In this document: one piece after another, positions 22,255 through 33,920 of the stretch | Numbering within the stretch: the first letter of the stretch is position 1 | Layout of the letters: each line of letters opens with the position of its first letter | Source of the DNA: Termitomyces sp. T153 | Lineage: Eukaryota; Basidiomycota; Agaricomycetes; Agaricales; Lyophyllaceae | Direction: 5' to 3' | Assembly (NCBI GenBank): GCA_018296165.2 | Contig: JACKQL020000017.1 | Coordinates: forward strand, 682,001-746,000 | DNA length: 64,000 bases | Notes under the pieces: generated by a model | Databases searched by the model: none | Told to the model about the DNA's origin: nothing | Seen by the model: only the letters and a program-made list of their open reading frames with translations | Translations under genes and position numbers: made by a program

Positions 22255-23236
22255 ATCTGAGTATAGCAGCATTAAACAACATCAAATACAATGTTCCAGA
22301 CCTCATCATATCTCTGAGCCATTGGTTACCTCTGGCAGACAGAGATAACATTCCTCAAGAAGTCTTTCAGGCATGGACAGTTCCCACTCATCCAGGTCAA
22401 GTTGTACATTGGTATGGCTGTGATTGGTGGAACTATATAGGTATTGAGACCAAGCACCTAAATAATGAGACTGCCAAGGATTGTCTCCTCATCCAGAGCT
22501 TCTTCCCACTGGCACAAAGTGATGAGGAACAGATAGATGTTGAGAATCCATCATTTGTTGATTCAGACATCAGGGGTATGACTTTTGAGCCATATTAGTT
22601 CAATGACATTCCACCTCTGTTTCATGCTGAGGAAAGTGGATTAAATGAGGAACACCTACCACTCTTCATTGCATCAAACAATGGGTCAGACAGCAGAGGA
22701 AAAGCAGGCTTCCTCCTCTGTTTATAGCAATGGATGACAAGTCTGACAACAGTGACAGGGCTGACAGCAGAGGTGAACTGGATGATGACAGGCTTCCTCC
22801 TCTGTTTATGGTGACAGATGATAAATCTGACAAGGAAGTGATATTTGACAATGGCAATGTACTGAAGGATGATAGTCTTCCTCCCCTTTTCATTGCATTG
22901 GATGCCAGATCTAACAGTGGAACTTCAACTGCCAGATCTGCAGATAATGTACTAGCAAATATAATGTACATCCACATAGCAGACCAACCTGCCAGAGAGA
23001 TCTCCCCCCCCCTCATCATTCCACCAGAAATATCACCAAATTCTGCAATGGATAGTGATTCTGCACCATCTCTATTCATTCCAGATCACAATTCACATCT
23101 GTTGGATAGCAACTTTGCAATGGATACTGAACATAGACCAGCCTACTTGACTCCACTGGATGATGAAAGTTCATCTGGTACTCCCTCTATTCCTCAGAGG
23201 AATAATGTGGAGGAGTGGCAAAAATATGATGAATGA
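22255..23236 (+). pseudogene. Repeat-protein relic with LPPLFIAxDDxSD units
   Basis: A plus-strand frame runs from about 22255 (LSIAALNNIKYNVPDLIISL) to a TAG at about 22598, continues, shifts frame near 22700, then is open to 23236. From 22605 onward it is built of imperfect repeats of a Leu-Pro-Pro-Leu-Phe core followed by Asp/Ser (IPPLFHAEESG, LPPLFIAMDDKSD, LPPLFMVTDDKSD, LPPLFIALDARSN). The clearest are spaced 84-85 bp apart. No transmembrane segment or catalytic motif is seen. It lies directly downstream of the KDZ relic in the same orientation and could be a companion gene. Function unknown. Confidence 0.4.
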
Positions 23237-23849
23237 GTAACACTGTGTGAGGACAAGAGACACATTGAGATGCTGTACCAGAAATGTGAGTCAATCTGCA
23301 TCATTGACCTGGTAGATATAATTGTTTCTGACAGAACAAGCTTTCCAGTGAGCAAGAGATCATGGCAGATGTAGGCCTGTTGACCCTTTCACCCCAGCCA
23401 ACTTTGCTGACATTTTTGATGTTCTCTCAGAAACTTCAACTTCATCAATCCCAACATCAAGTGTTGTGGGAGCCCTTCCAGAGGATCCATATACACCACT
23501 TGACTTTGAATATATAGTGACACTGGTTTCTTCTTGGATTTAGAATCAGAACTTGGAGGATGGAGCCCATTGATGTAGATAGAATCCCTGTAAATATGAA
23601 GAGATAAGACGCAAAAAAGATGCTGCAGCCACACTGCTGATAGGAGAAATGAGAGTACACTGTGGTGCCAGGGAAAATGAGTGCAGCAGCAGAAATAAGT
23701 ATACACTGGACTACTAGTGGCTACTGCTGGAAGGCCTCTGGCAGTGGAAATAGGTATACACCAGACCACTGGTGGCCACTAGGAATCTACAAAACAATTG
23801 AAGCTACAAAACATTTAAAGCCTTCAAATGTTATGTGGAATAGTGGAAA
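23237..23849. other. No gene supported; short internal repeat
   Basis: CpG-poor DNA. A segment at 23695-23785 carries two imperfect copies of a TATACACTGGACTACTAGTGGC-like stretch separated by a Ser/Gly-rich coding-like piece. The minus-strand frame across it (23769-23389) looks incidental. Confidence 0.35.
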
Positions 23850-25720
23850 TCAAACAGAAAAAAACTCATTGCAAATCACTAGGTCAAGAGAGGGAGTCAA
23901 ACCCTAGGCTTAACAGTTGGAGTGTGGCTTAACCAACAATCTAAACCACTGATCCATGGTGGCTCACAATAGCACATCATTATAGGCATTTGCTGGAACA
24001 AACAATTGTCAATTGAAATGATGATTAAAAACCTTTTGTCAACTACAGAACATCAAGCAAGGATGATGATGATGAATCTATTTGTTTACAAGACCTATTT
24101 TATATGTGAACATAGTGTCCTAGGTCCCACAGTTTGAAGGGGGTGGTAATTACAGACACATCCAATAGGTACTCCAACCCGACACATTTTCAAGTGTGCT
24201 AGTTATGCCTCATAGCCACTTTACTACAATTTGATCCTTCAGAGTTCATACTACTTCCCACTTGTAAATCCCTCCCCATCTGCTACTAACATGCCATTCC
24301 AATTTCTAAACTCAGCTACACTTGGCATGGCTTAGTTGGAGTTGATTGGTGTAGGACTTTTTTAATAGCCCAATCAGCAAGTTCATGCCTTCCTCTAGTC
24401 AACCCTCAACCAAGGGTAGTCACAACTCCACCCTTTACCACACCTAGACATTACTTTCAGAAGGTCAATCTCAAGATTTGGAACCCACAATGGAATGAGC
24501 CAGCTGAGGTGAAACTTACTTGTGACAGTATGCTGGACTGTATTAGGCTAGGCACCCAACCACTTATTTCAGCTTGCCAATGACCTCAACAGCCATGCTG
24601 ATCTATTCAATGGACCACACATTATGTCAGTGGTCTGATCAACCTATATTGGCATCCTATCCTCATGCCTACTCATACTATGACCCACTCGGTCAGCAAG
24701 GTTCCTTCCCAGCACTTAGTTCAGACCCTCTCCCAAATCTGTCACATCAAGGAACCCTCTCTTTTTCTGATTGGACACAAGCATGGTAGTCACTTAACCT
24801 CATTGTGTCACATGCTGAATGGTCTGGTCCAAATTGGCCTGACCCACAAAGCCTCCCTAGTCAATATGTGCAAGCAGTGGCTTCCTGGCAGTATTGAATA
24901 AGCAAGGTGTGGTGTCTAAACTGTTTTTCTGCCAAAGGCCACAGTGCATACCATGTCCATTTCAGCTGAGAGTTGAACCCCTGACTCCAGGTTAGGTGCT
25001 TGCCACTTGGAATCATCACATGATCCTTAAAGACATAATAGTGCCAGCTGAGCCACCATGCCCCTACATCAAGCAAGGAATTCAAATCACTAAAGCATAG
25101 TGCTTTGGAAAGATAAGCCAGCTACAAGCATATGTTGTAGCAAAGAGTGGATAATTAAAAACAAATTTATAGACAACAAATGTCAAGCAAGGAATTCAAA
25201 CCCTCAACCTGAGCATATGAGACTGCAGACATTGGCAGAGCTCTAATCTTCTAACCTATTGAACCACAAGAACCTGTTATATCAGGCAAGTTAATCATGA
25301 AACAAACAATGGTTGATTGAAATGATAACTCAAAAAAGTTTCCATACCAGAATGTCAAGCAAGGAATTTGAACCCTCAGCCTAAGCAAATGAGGCTACAG
25401 ATATCAGCAGACCTCTAACATTCAAATCCATTCAGCCACATGAGCCTGCTATATCAAGCAAATCAAGAGCATCTGTAGAGCACTGCAGCAATCAATAATT
25501 TTGGCAAGTAGCTAGCCTGAATACCCAAACCATGAGATTATTTTGCTTCAGAGTATGCCTAAACATTAGTTAGAGCACAGGAGAAAAAGTGCAATGAATA
25601 AAATGGAAGACCAAATTAGTAGACAATTGTCAGATCAGAGAGTTGAACCCTCATCCTGACAAAGAGAAGCATAACCTTATGGCACTTTGAACCACTAAGC
25701 CATGATACTGTCCCAAAAAT
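23850..25720 (-). repeat. Second array of tRNA-like units, minus strand
   Basis: Five minus-strand units lie near 23960, 24045 (split by the SINE-like element, resuming at 25066), 25290, 25455 and 25715. Each reads an A-box-like start (TGGATCAGTGG, TGGTTCAATAGG, TGGCTTAGTGG) and later a B-box-like stretch (GGGTTTGACTCCC, GGGTTTGAATTCC, GGGTTCAACTC). Units share a TCAAGCAAGGAATT stretch on the plus strand. With the inserted element removed, spacing is again roughly 118-175 bp, with one longer step. It resembles the 12.5-13.5 kb array in layout but has the opposite strand. No unit is a clean tRNA. Confidence 0.5.
24064..25065 (-). mobile_element. tRNA-headed SINE-like retroposon, copy 2
   Basis: Homologue of the element at 3959-4896 over its full length. 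The head at 25065 reads GGGGCATGGTGGCTCAGCTGG, with the same perfect A box and a cleaner B box (GGTTCAACTCT). The tail at 24064 is a TCA-type repeat. A perfect 14 bp duplication, ACATCAAGCAAGGA, flanks it at 24050-24063 and 25066-25079. It inserted into a unit of the tRNA-like array. It is largely CpG-depleted, unlike copy 1, so it is the older insertion. It has no coding frame of note. Confidence 0.8.
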
Positions 25721-26660
25721 GATATTTTCACTGATCATCTGCAGAGTGCCCAAATCATTGGCATGGTCATTTCCACTAGGCTTGCAATGGATGAACAGTT
25801 CTGTGACAGCTTCTTGTCCCTACAAGAATGCTTCTGTGATGGCTTCCCATGCCTAACACTTTGACAGATTTCAACAAATATCTATACAGACAAACCAAGA
25901 GCTTTTGAATGGAAATGCTTTTGTAACAGATATGCTTTTGTGATGGAATCCAGTGATGGACAAGAAATTTGACAACAGAGCAGCCTAAAGAGATATGACA
26001 GCACACATAAGCTAACTGAACTGCTTTTTGCAACAGATGTCATATAGCAACAGAAAGCAGAGAATTGAAAAGAGTTATATAGTGGAACACTTGCTAATGG
26101 AACCACTTTTTGCAATGGACATGATATAGCAATGGAAGGCAGACAGCAGACATCCACTGATACCATTGACAACAATACAATGTATGACTCCCACAAACCA
26201 AGAGGCCAATCAAAGATGTCCACTCAGAGTGTTTATGATGACACATTGTAACATTGCAATAGCATTGTTGCAGACATAACATTGTTAACTTCTGCTACAA
26301 TGTAGAGGACTCTGCTGGACATGTAGCATACAATACAAAACATGTTCTGCTACAATGTCTGACACATGCACTTGTAGTGCCCTACCCTGATGGCAGGTCA
26401 TGGAGCTAACCCTGGCAGAGCTGGAAACTCCTCTGTCCAAAAGGGACTGCCATTGGATACCAGTCCCCATGCCCTCTCATTTGTCAGCCATGCATGGCTA
26501 CACAGATATCAATATATGAGGAGCAGGACTTACTCAAGTCCCAATTGACTGTCACTTTGACATCAATGCATGGATGCAGTACATTCTGCACCATGGCCAC
26601 CCAGGTTCTCAGAACCTGTATTCAGGTGTGGCCATTGATGTTTTGTTATGTGTAGACCAA
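25721..26660. other. No gene supported
   Basis: CpG-poor DNA with degenerate short repeats built on TTTTGTGATGGA and TTGCAATGGACATGATATAGCAA (about 25920-26130). Minus-strand frames here are shadows of those repeats. Confidence 0.4.
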
Positions 26661-26678
26661 TGCTCAGTCTTTTAATAT

Positions 26679-27654
26679 ATGCTAGGTCAGGCACTGGCCA
26701 CAACTACACCACATGCACAAATAGCCTATATGAGGCTGTTTGCTATGGTAGCAGCTCAGCCCCACCTCTATCAAGATGCAGTTGACAACTACCAAGCTCA
26801 TGTAGGGGAATTTAATCCTTTCACCCCCTACATCTTTATGCTGCATAGGCTACAAGTGCTGCCTATGCAGTTCAACAATCTCAGTGAGATAGAGGTAATT
26901 TGTCACCTCCTTGCAAACTGTGTGCCCCCTGCCTGGGTGAATCATGCATATACTTATAGTATATGCTTTCTTGATCACTACTGGTCAGGGAGCACATTGC
27001 ACACAGACTTGTTCATGCAGGTTGACAATGAGCATCATTGTTGACTCCAAATCATTGGCATGCCCCTTGCTTTGGTGGGGTATGATGGGTGGTATGCCCC
27101 CACCACTGACAATTGGGAGTGCTTCTGAGTGCTCCTTCAACTCCATGAGAGTAGGGGCCAATTTCCACTCAGCACAGCCAAATGGCTGTGCTATGGTGAG
27201 GCAGGTATCTTTACTCATCTCCTGCACCAACCTGCAGATGTAGTGAAAGCCTCAATTGCACAAGAGAGGAGCCCATTTCCTTGGATCATCTCATGAGTGC
27301 AGCTCCAACTGAGGAGGGTCCCTCCTCATCAGTGGCAACAGCCACTACTGACACTGCTACAAGCTCTGGTGCATCCTCTCAGAATGCACCTACAGAAGAG
27401 TCCATGGAACTGGACTATGCTGACAATTCTGTGGCACTCATGACTTCTCAACCAGAAGCAACTCCTTCAGTTGCTCCTAGTCCCTGAGATGTGGCTGCAG
27501 TGACTAATGTTGCTACTCCAGCTGCTTCAGAGACTAGACCAAGTGGTTCCACTAATATGGCTAATGCTGTATTGGAATGCTGGGCAGATATTGTGAGTGA
27601 CAAGGAAGTGGCAGCCTCAAAAATGGATAAACAGGCCAGGTGAACTACCATTGT
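26679..27654 (+). pseudogene. Unidentified retroelement-borne frame upstream of a 3' LTR
   Basis: Frame 26679-27044 reads through a stop at 27042 and, after frame changes, continues as an acidic Ser/Thr/Ala-rich tail (27281-27487, TGA, then ADIVSDKEVAASKMDKQAR to 27642). The early part (PPAWVNHAYTYSICFLDHYW, FMQVDNEHHC) looks like a structured protein, but I do not recognise it. It lies about 270 bp before a polypurine tract and 3' LTR on the same strand, so it is probably internal sequence of that retroelement, perhaps a Gag. Confidence 0.35.
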
Positions 27655-27910
27655 AGTTCACCAGTAAATATCAGACTAATATATGTGGGTGCACTGAGTG
27701 CCCTTTGAGCACTTAGCACAGTTGGGCAGTGTGCCAGAATAGTACCATGCCCATCTTATCAAGTAGGATCAATTGATTCTACCACTTATACAACATAGGG
27801 GTTTGTGCTCAAACTCCTGTGAGAATCTTAGATGGGATGCCATATCCCACCCCCTTGTTTTCTTGTTTACTATGTTACTTTGATTTCTTTGTGAGTCCAT
27901 TGATGGACTC

Positions 27911-28148
27911 AAAAGAAGAGTATGTAATGGTGTACCTATTACATCCTTAGTAGTAATAGGTATTTATATATTATATCATATTATATTATATTATATGGTA
28001 GTGTCACATGATGCTATCTATAAATACTCATACCATAATTATATAAGGCAGCACCTTACTTTATACTTTGTAGATTAAAACCTATCAACTAGTTTTGACT
28101 TACAAGGTGTGAATCATAAGCTGCATGACCCATAACAGAAATGTTACA
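27911..28148 (+). mobile_element. Polypurine tract plus LTR, 226 bp family (copy 2)
   Basis: A purine run AAAAGAAGAG at 27911-27920 is followed two bases later by TGTAATGG at 27923. The LTR ends ATGTTACA at 28148. This is the order expected for the 3' LTR of a plus-strand retrotransposon, with a TA-rich centre (27960-28010) that may serve as promoter. The length equals copy 1 at 8421-8646. The matching 5' LTR was not found in the window. Confidence 0.65.
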
Positions 28149-28690
28149 TGTGGAGAGCAAGTGGCACAAGAGACACTTCAATATTGGAACCAGTGTGTGT
28201 TTTTTATCAATGAATTTTGTCCAGTATTTCATAGATTATTCTATAGCAAGGATGGCTCAATCCATCCTAAACACAAGAATCCATCACCTCCTCCTAAGCC
28301 TGCTAGTGAGATAATGCAATTGAACATGGCTTGTGAAAATAAGCTTTGCCAGGAGAAGCAACAACATCATGAGGAGGAGTAGCAGCAAGAACATGAAGAA
28401 AACAAACACCATGTAAAATGTAGATGACTTTGTAAGGCAGAGGAGTGCTGAGATCAGGAAGATGATGAGCACCAAGAACAGAACAATGAGCACCAAAAAT
28501 GTAAGCAATTTTGTGGGGTAGAAGATCATGGAGAACAGGCCAATGACAAGGGCCAAGAGCAAGAGGAGGAAGAGCAGCCAGCCAGCCCATCCCCTCAGTA
28601 TATGGATGAGTGTGGGCTAGATGATGGGAATGGCCACAACCTTGGCAATGTGGACAACAGTGACCCAACATCAGATATTGGATGACCATG
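28149..28690 (+). pseudogene. Decayed Gln/Glu-rich frame
   Basis: A plus-strand frame starts before the LTR edge and runs to 28382 (ETLQYWNQCVFFINEFCPVF, then Pro-rich). After stops at 28380 and beyond it continues as a Glu/Gln/His-rich region (HEENKHHVKC, EQEEEEQPASPSPQYMDE) ending near 28680. This resembles an acidic coiled linker. No domain is recognised. CpG-poor. Confidence 0.3.
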
Positions 28691-30609
28691 ATGAAGAGTG
28701 AGTTAAGGAACTGCCCATGGAATATGCATATTTTCTTGATTGTTCTTTTGTTTGTATTGTCTTTTATATTCTCTTTTAATATCTTTCATGTTTATTCTTT
28801 CTATTGTCATGGACTGAAGTTTGTTTGAAATGTTGTACTTTTGTATACTTTGTATGCTATTGTTATATATCCCATGGTTCTGTATTATTTGTTTCAATCC
28901 TGCTAACAGAAGTGAAAATTATTATATGGTAATATTCTAACATGAGTTTCTAAGTCAAAAAAATATTGACATATTGTGATGGAAATCACCCTTTCTGAGT
29001 GATGTTGTTCAGGAAGGACCCATTGTGAGGGCAAACTGGATAGGCCATCCCAGGTGGCTCTCATGATTTGAGGTTAAATCCCAGGAGAATACCACATTGC
29101 ATCCCTCTTGCCTCATTTGGGTCTCACAATGGCAAATCATTATTAAGTAATATTTTTCAAATACAGAATAAAGATAATATAATTGTGTTTTAGCTTCTAT
29201 GCTATGGCCTGGTATTCCAACTAATATATCATTCCTCAGGGATGGTCTAAGTGCCATGGGTTGACTTGACATACCCATATATTCTTCAAGACTTTTTACT
29301 GATGACTACTACCTGCTCAGCCAATGCTCCACACTAGAACTTATAAGCTGCCCAGTGTACTCTACACTATATTCTTGTAGCTCTATGATAGTGTCAGTCA
29401 TCCCTTGTCCTGAGTACCGACAATGCAATGTCCTGAATGACACAATAACAGAAGTTTTCCATGATGATTGAAGTTCCAGATAACTAGTATGATTTAGCTC
29501 TATCTGGTGAAACCTCAAAATCATAAATTCATTTGACATGTTATTTATGACTCACATGCATTGTAATCAGGCCTGAACACATAGAACTGATTCTATCTGA
29601 TGAGTGCTGATTGAAAATGATTAGGATCAATCATCACTGTTAATAATTTAGGGTGGAAGACCATGAGGTCAACTTAAGCAGATGGTGATGCAACAAGACC
29701 ACACTGTGGATTCAAGAGCAAGTATGATCTACACCAAGCAGAGACTAAGGGAGTTGAAGAAGAAGGTTAGTCTACATTGTGAGTCTGATAGATATATCTA
29801 GTCCAATAATAATAAGGTTCTGTCCACATGTCATACCCTGTTTGTCCGTAAGTAGTAATTGACGGGATTATTAGGTCTACTTTGCCAACAGTTCATGCCC
29901 ATGCTCTGCCATGTGCAGCAATATCCCGGTACCCATTCCAGACTGCACCACAGACAGTTTACTCTGGATGCATGATGGTCATCATTCCTTTACAGGTGGT
30001 TAAATCTTCCCTTATGATAATGGCCCTTCCCTCCATTCCTGCCAATGTCAGGGACAGTATTGAAGACCACAATGCAAACAACAATAGCAACAATGATAGT
30101 GATGACACAAATCCAGTACATCAGAATTGTGTTAATACAACTCTCCCCTGCAGCTACAGTCTCTTCTGAGTTAGTATGAGGTTTGAGACTACTAGAATAG
30201 GGTCAAATTAAATACCAGAAGACAGAATGCTGTGAGGATCAGGCTACAAAATTTCTTAAACAGAATCATTCGTGGGCATGAGACATAAATGCTGCGGATG
30301 CTTGATACATAACGCATGAGAGTATGATAGATGGAAATGGTCAGTGGTTCTATTGTTTTCGAGAATCCCTTCAAACCGATGTTTAGAAACAAAAGAACTG
30401 TTGATGCTTGGTTGATTCACTTTAATGTTGTCAAACACTTTGACTGGTTATTGATATTGCTGCCTCTCCCATATTGAAATAATTGGATCATTGATACTAT
30501 AATCTACATAGTTCTCTACTTACAAATGCTACTGTTCCTGGATCGACGACCCCTGATGAAGATCCAGGCCGTTCACACATCGACTGCGTATCCTATCACA
30601 TTGCAAGTT
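28691..30609. other. Non-coding stretch with an inverted dispersed repeat and a CpG-normal patch
   Basis: AT-rich DNA from 28690 to 29290. Then 29305-29490 is an inverted copy of 7614-7800 (shared landmarks: ACACTATATTCTTG, TCCCTTGTCCTGAGTAC, GAAGTTTTCCATGATGAT on this strand). From about 29850 to 30600 CpG returns to normal density (for example GGATCGACGACCCC at 30540), suggesting a surviving piece of host DNA or a young insertion. The frame 29882-30169 ends in an Asn/Asp-rich run. No gene is recognised. Confidence 0.4.
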
Positions 30610-31020
30610 TCAGCTGCCATCCATGCTGTGGCTCCATCACCATAGGGAGGACCATCTGGTCCTCCAGAATCTGGGGTGTCCCCTTCTGAAAGTGGTGGTG
30701 GTCCTCATCCAGGTCCTCCACCACCTCCCCTTGGGACCAATGGTCCCTGACATGGCATAGGAGGTGGAATAGGACTCAGATCACCTCTTGGGAAACCTCA
30801 TTTTGGGTCTCTGCTACCTCCCCCTGAGTAGCCATATCTACCTGGAGGGTTCCTCCCTCCTTGGCCTGCCTGCATCTATGAGATGCATCTCATGATTGAC
30901 TTCATGCCATGAAGGAAGTTACCTCCTTTGCTATTTGCAATGTCTCAAAACTTGTCATACCACTGCTACTGGAGTTGTGGAATGTTGTCTTCAATCAATG
31001 ACCTAATTGCATTCTGGTGG
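30610..31020 (+). pseudogene. Gly/Pro-rich fragment, probable retroelement Gag piece
   Basis: The plus strand reads a run such as GGPSGPPESGVSPSESGGGP and GGGIGLRSPLGKPHFG, interrupted by stops. Such Gly/Pro-rich linkers are typical of the first part of gypsy Gag in mushrooms. The fragment is short and faces the neighbouring minus-strand protease, so it belongs to a different insertion. Confidence 0.3.
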
Positions 31021-33020
31021 CATACATGGATTGTATGCCTACTTGAGTGTCAGCTTCAGAATTGGTTTGTCTCAAATTCTCTGCTTACTTGAGTCAGAGG
31101 GATCAGCTCACTCCCTCTTTTCTAACTGCTGCAGTACCTTCACCTTCAACAGTACCTGCTCAGCTGGTTCTGACATCTTTGAGGGTTATGGTACCCTCAG
31201 TTCTCCCTCTTGCAGAGTATCACAATACTCTCCCTCTGATACCAACAAAGATGGTTGATTGTTGGGCAGACCATTAGTCACCTGAACATCCTCCTTGGAA
31301 CTGTTGTAGGAAGCCATCTGCATCCTCTAGCTCCAGTTGCTGAGCTGGAGTAGCTATCTTGTTAATGACCACCTGGTCATTCTGGAAGTCTAAGAGGAGA
31401 TTATGTGTCCTGATGAATGGCATTCCTACAATCATATTGTAGGAGTCAAAGTTGGCAATGTCTACATAGACATTGCAGTACTTGCCAGGGACCTGGATGG
31501 TTTCTATGGCTCCACAATTCACTATGGAATGACTTCTAATTGTTCCTAGTTGCAATGTAATTGGTGTGGCTAATGGAGCCACATGTATTCCAGCTACATG
31601 GGCAAAGGATAGTGTGAGGCCTGTACTTTCTGAGTCCCACAACATCCATGCTTTGTTGCCATTAATGTCCACCAAAGTAACAAGGCATTCTTTGTCTCAT
31701 CTGGGTAGAACTGGAGAGTTCATGGCTTCTTTTGAAGCCTTGATTCTAAGCTGCCAAATGAGTCTAACAATAAGAAGTTGATAAATTAAAAGAGAAATGA
31801 AATGAAGAGAAGTGAACAAAAATAATAAATTGAACAAGAATTTCCTGATGCTTCAGGGTGTGCATGTTGCAGGAAAAGAAATCCAATTTCTTTGATCCTA
31901 GATAGTTTTGAAGTGCCAGTTCCCTCTTCCAAAGAGAAAGAGGGTCTGGAGACTCAAGCTAACTATGAGGCACTGCAAGTAGTTTATGATGTAAGAGAAT
32001 GTAAACATAAGAAGTTTTTAAGGTAGAATGAAATGAATATGGAATAGGGATGGTGGGAGGGGACAATAAACACATGACATAATGTGGGTGTAAAACAATG
32101 GCACTGCAAGTGCAGTGTGAGATGACTAAGGCAATGTCCTGCTTGCAGGTATATATGTAAAGTAGACAAAGGGGTGGCCAGCTGAGGGTGGCCAGATGGT
32201 GGTCAGGGTTGAATGTGATAGTGTGACAAGTGAGTCTATGCTGGAATTAACCCCAGGTGACCCCTCCAACACAACTCACCCAATCCAATAATCCATACCT
32301 TGTGCATGCAGACCTCACTAGTGGGTTCCTGGACTCTAACCTCAGTGGCAGGAACTTCAGTGAGAGCAAACAATCCCTCACTATCATTACTCCAAGTGTA
32401 GTACTTGTTGATGTACATTTCAAACTCACATACATGGAACTCATCTGCCTGTTTGCCTTGGACTTCAACAGGCTCATCTTCCTGATCATTGTTGGCATCT
32501 CCCACAACTGAGGGAGTGGCAGTATGTGTTGCTTGCATAAATTTAGGGGGTTTACTCAGCTCCTTGCACTCTCAGCCAAGTGACTGACCTTCCTACACTT
32601 GTAACAAGTGGCAGATTGACTAGCAGTCCTTGCCTGCTTGACCAGATGCTATGGTAAAGACCTTCTTGCCAGTGGCAAGATGATATCTCACTTCCTGCAT
32701 CGCTGCAGTGGGTTGGAGAGGCATTTGGCCTCCACCACCTCATGATGCCAGTGGCCTTAAGGCCAGTTGTACTGCTGGCCTCTTTACCATTTTGAGCAGC
32801 TGTAGATGGGAACCTTGCCCTGTCAAGTCTATTCATTTAGCTAGGGCAGCCCTAAACTTGGGAGACTGTGCTGCAGCCAACAACAAGGTTTACCCAGATT
32901 GGCTTTTCATGCTGTGCTCTAAGTAATGTGCAGCAGTTTCAATACTGTTTTTGTAGGCTTTTGCCTCCAAATCAAAATCCTCAATTGTATTTACCTCAAG
33001 AGCAAGCTCACTGTCATGTA
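31020..33020 (-). pseudogene. gypsy gag-protease fragment, minus strand
   Basis: In minus-strand order: a capsid-like piece (ELALEVNTIEDFDLEAKAYK at about 32940-33000), NRLDRARFPSTAAQNGKE near 32800, a CCHC knuckle (CYKCRKVSHLAE then Cys after a 2-base shift, about 32560-32605), an acidic linker 32538-32236, and an open retropepsin-like domain 31675-31274. In the protease the active site reads WDSEST (usual WDSGST) and the fold continues as YVDIANFDSYNMIVGMPFIR, with the flap and Gly-x-Pro motif kept. The Gly-to-Glu change in the active-site loop would inactivate it. Reverse transcriptase is absent downstream. Confidence 0.75.
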
Positions 33021-33420
33021 TTGAAGAAACTCTTTGTATGTGACCCCACCAGTACAAGTGGAAGGCCTCAGATCCTTCCCAGTGATTATGGGAGAACATC
33101 AAAAGGCTCCCTTTTTGAATACTCCAACAAGGAATATGGACAGAGAGGCTCTCAAGGCAAGGGTCCCTGCATGAGGTGAATTGGGTCTGCTCTGTGCACA
33201 TGGGGAGTTGGACCATCCACATTTATTAAAACAATTCCAGAGAATGTTGGTGATACCTTAGATACAGATGGCAAGGCTTACCCAGATGATGTCCTCTGCC
33301 AGAAGGTATTAGTGTTCTGGCAAGATTTGAGAAAGAACAGTCAGCAAAGAACCAGCCTGACAAGCTATGCAAATGCATTATAGCAATCACTAGTTCATGT
33401 ACCATGGTCATATACTGACC
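33021..33420 (+). pseudogene. Unknown dispersed coding repeat, copy 2
   Basis: Plus-strand pieces VEGLRSFPVIMGEHQKAPF, then GPSTFIKTIPENVGDTLDTD and LCQKVLVFWQDLRKN, in more than one frame, align with the sequence at 9.08-9.36 kb. The second copy is better preserved and could seed a family search. 33420-33900 beyond it holds no gene. Confidence 0.35.
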
Positions 33421-33920
33421 CTAGAAATGCCCTTGACAAGCAAGAGGATATAGTTTTGATATACATAGATAATAAATAGATGGGACAACCTCATTGTGAA
33501 GTTGCACTCAATAGTTTAACACCTAGTGTGACAGCACTGTTTCAACAATTCCAACTCCTGTTGATTATCTGCTAATCATAGCTTCCACCCACTGGTACAT
33601 CAGTATACACATGGCTGAGATCTAATATGGTGGTCACAGAGCTTCTATTGACAGTTGACCACATTCTTGTAGATAATCATTCAAACTGTCCAATAACCAT
33701 GCTGAGTGAAGGTTCACCTAGATATTGACAGCATAGCTATGGTCATCATAAACAGTTAACATGAGTTATAAAGCCATTTACAGTATGTCACCCTACTTCA
33801 ATGCATATGTCTCAAGTTATCAAACTCATCAAAAATAAAACAAAGTTTTCATCCAATGATCCATACATCCAGTTTTCTACATTGCAGCCCTACCTGCCGT
33901 CTAGATCGCAACAAATAACT

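Noticed and set aside
23389..23769. Minus-strand 126-codon frame with a hydrophobic, Cys-rich start
   Set aside because: It overlaps a short internal repeat, has no homologous pattern and sits between two plus-strand relics.
27960..28010. TATTATA-rich run as a possible replication origin
   Set aside because: It lies inside the 226 bp LTR and has a counterpart in the other LTR copy; an LTR promoter is simpler.
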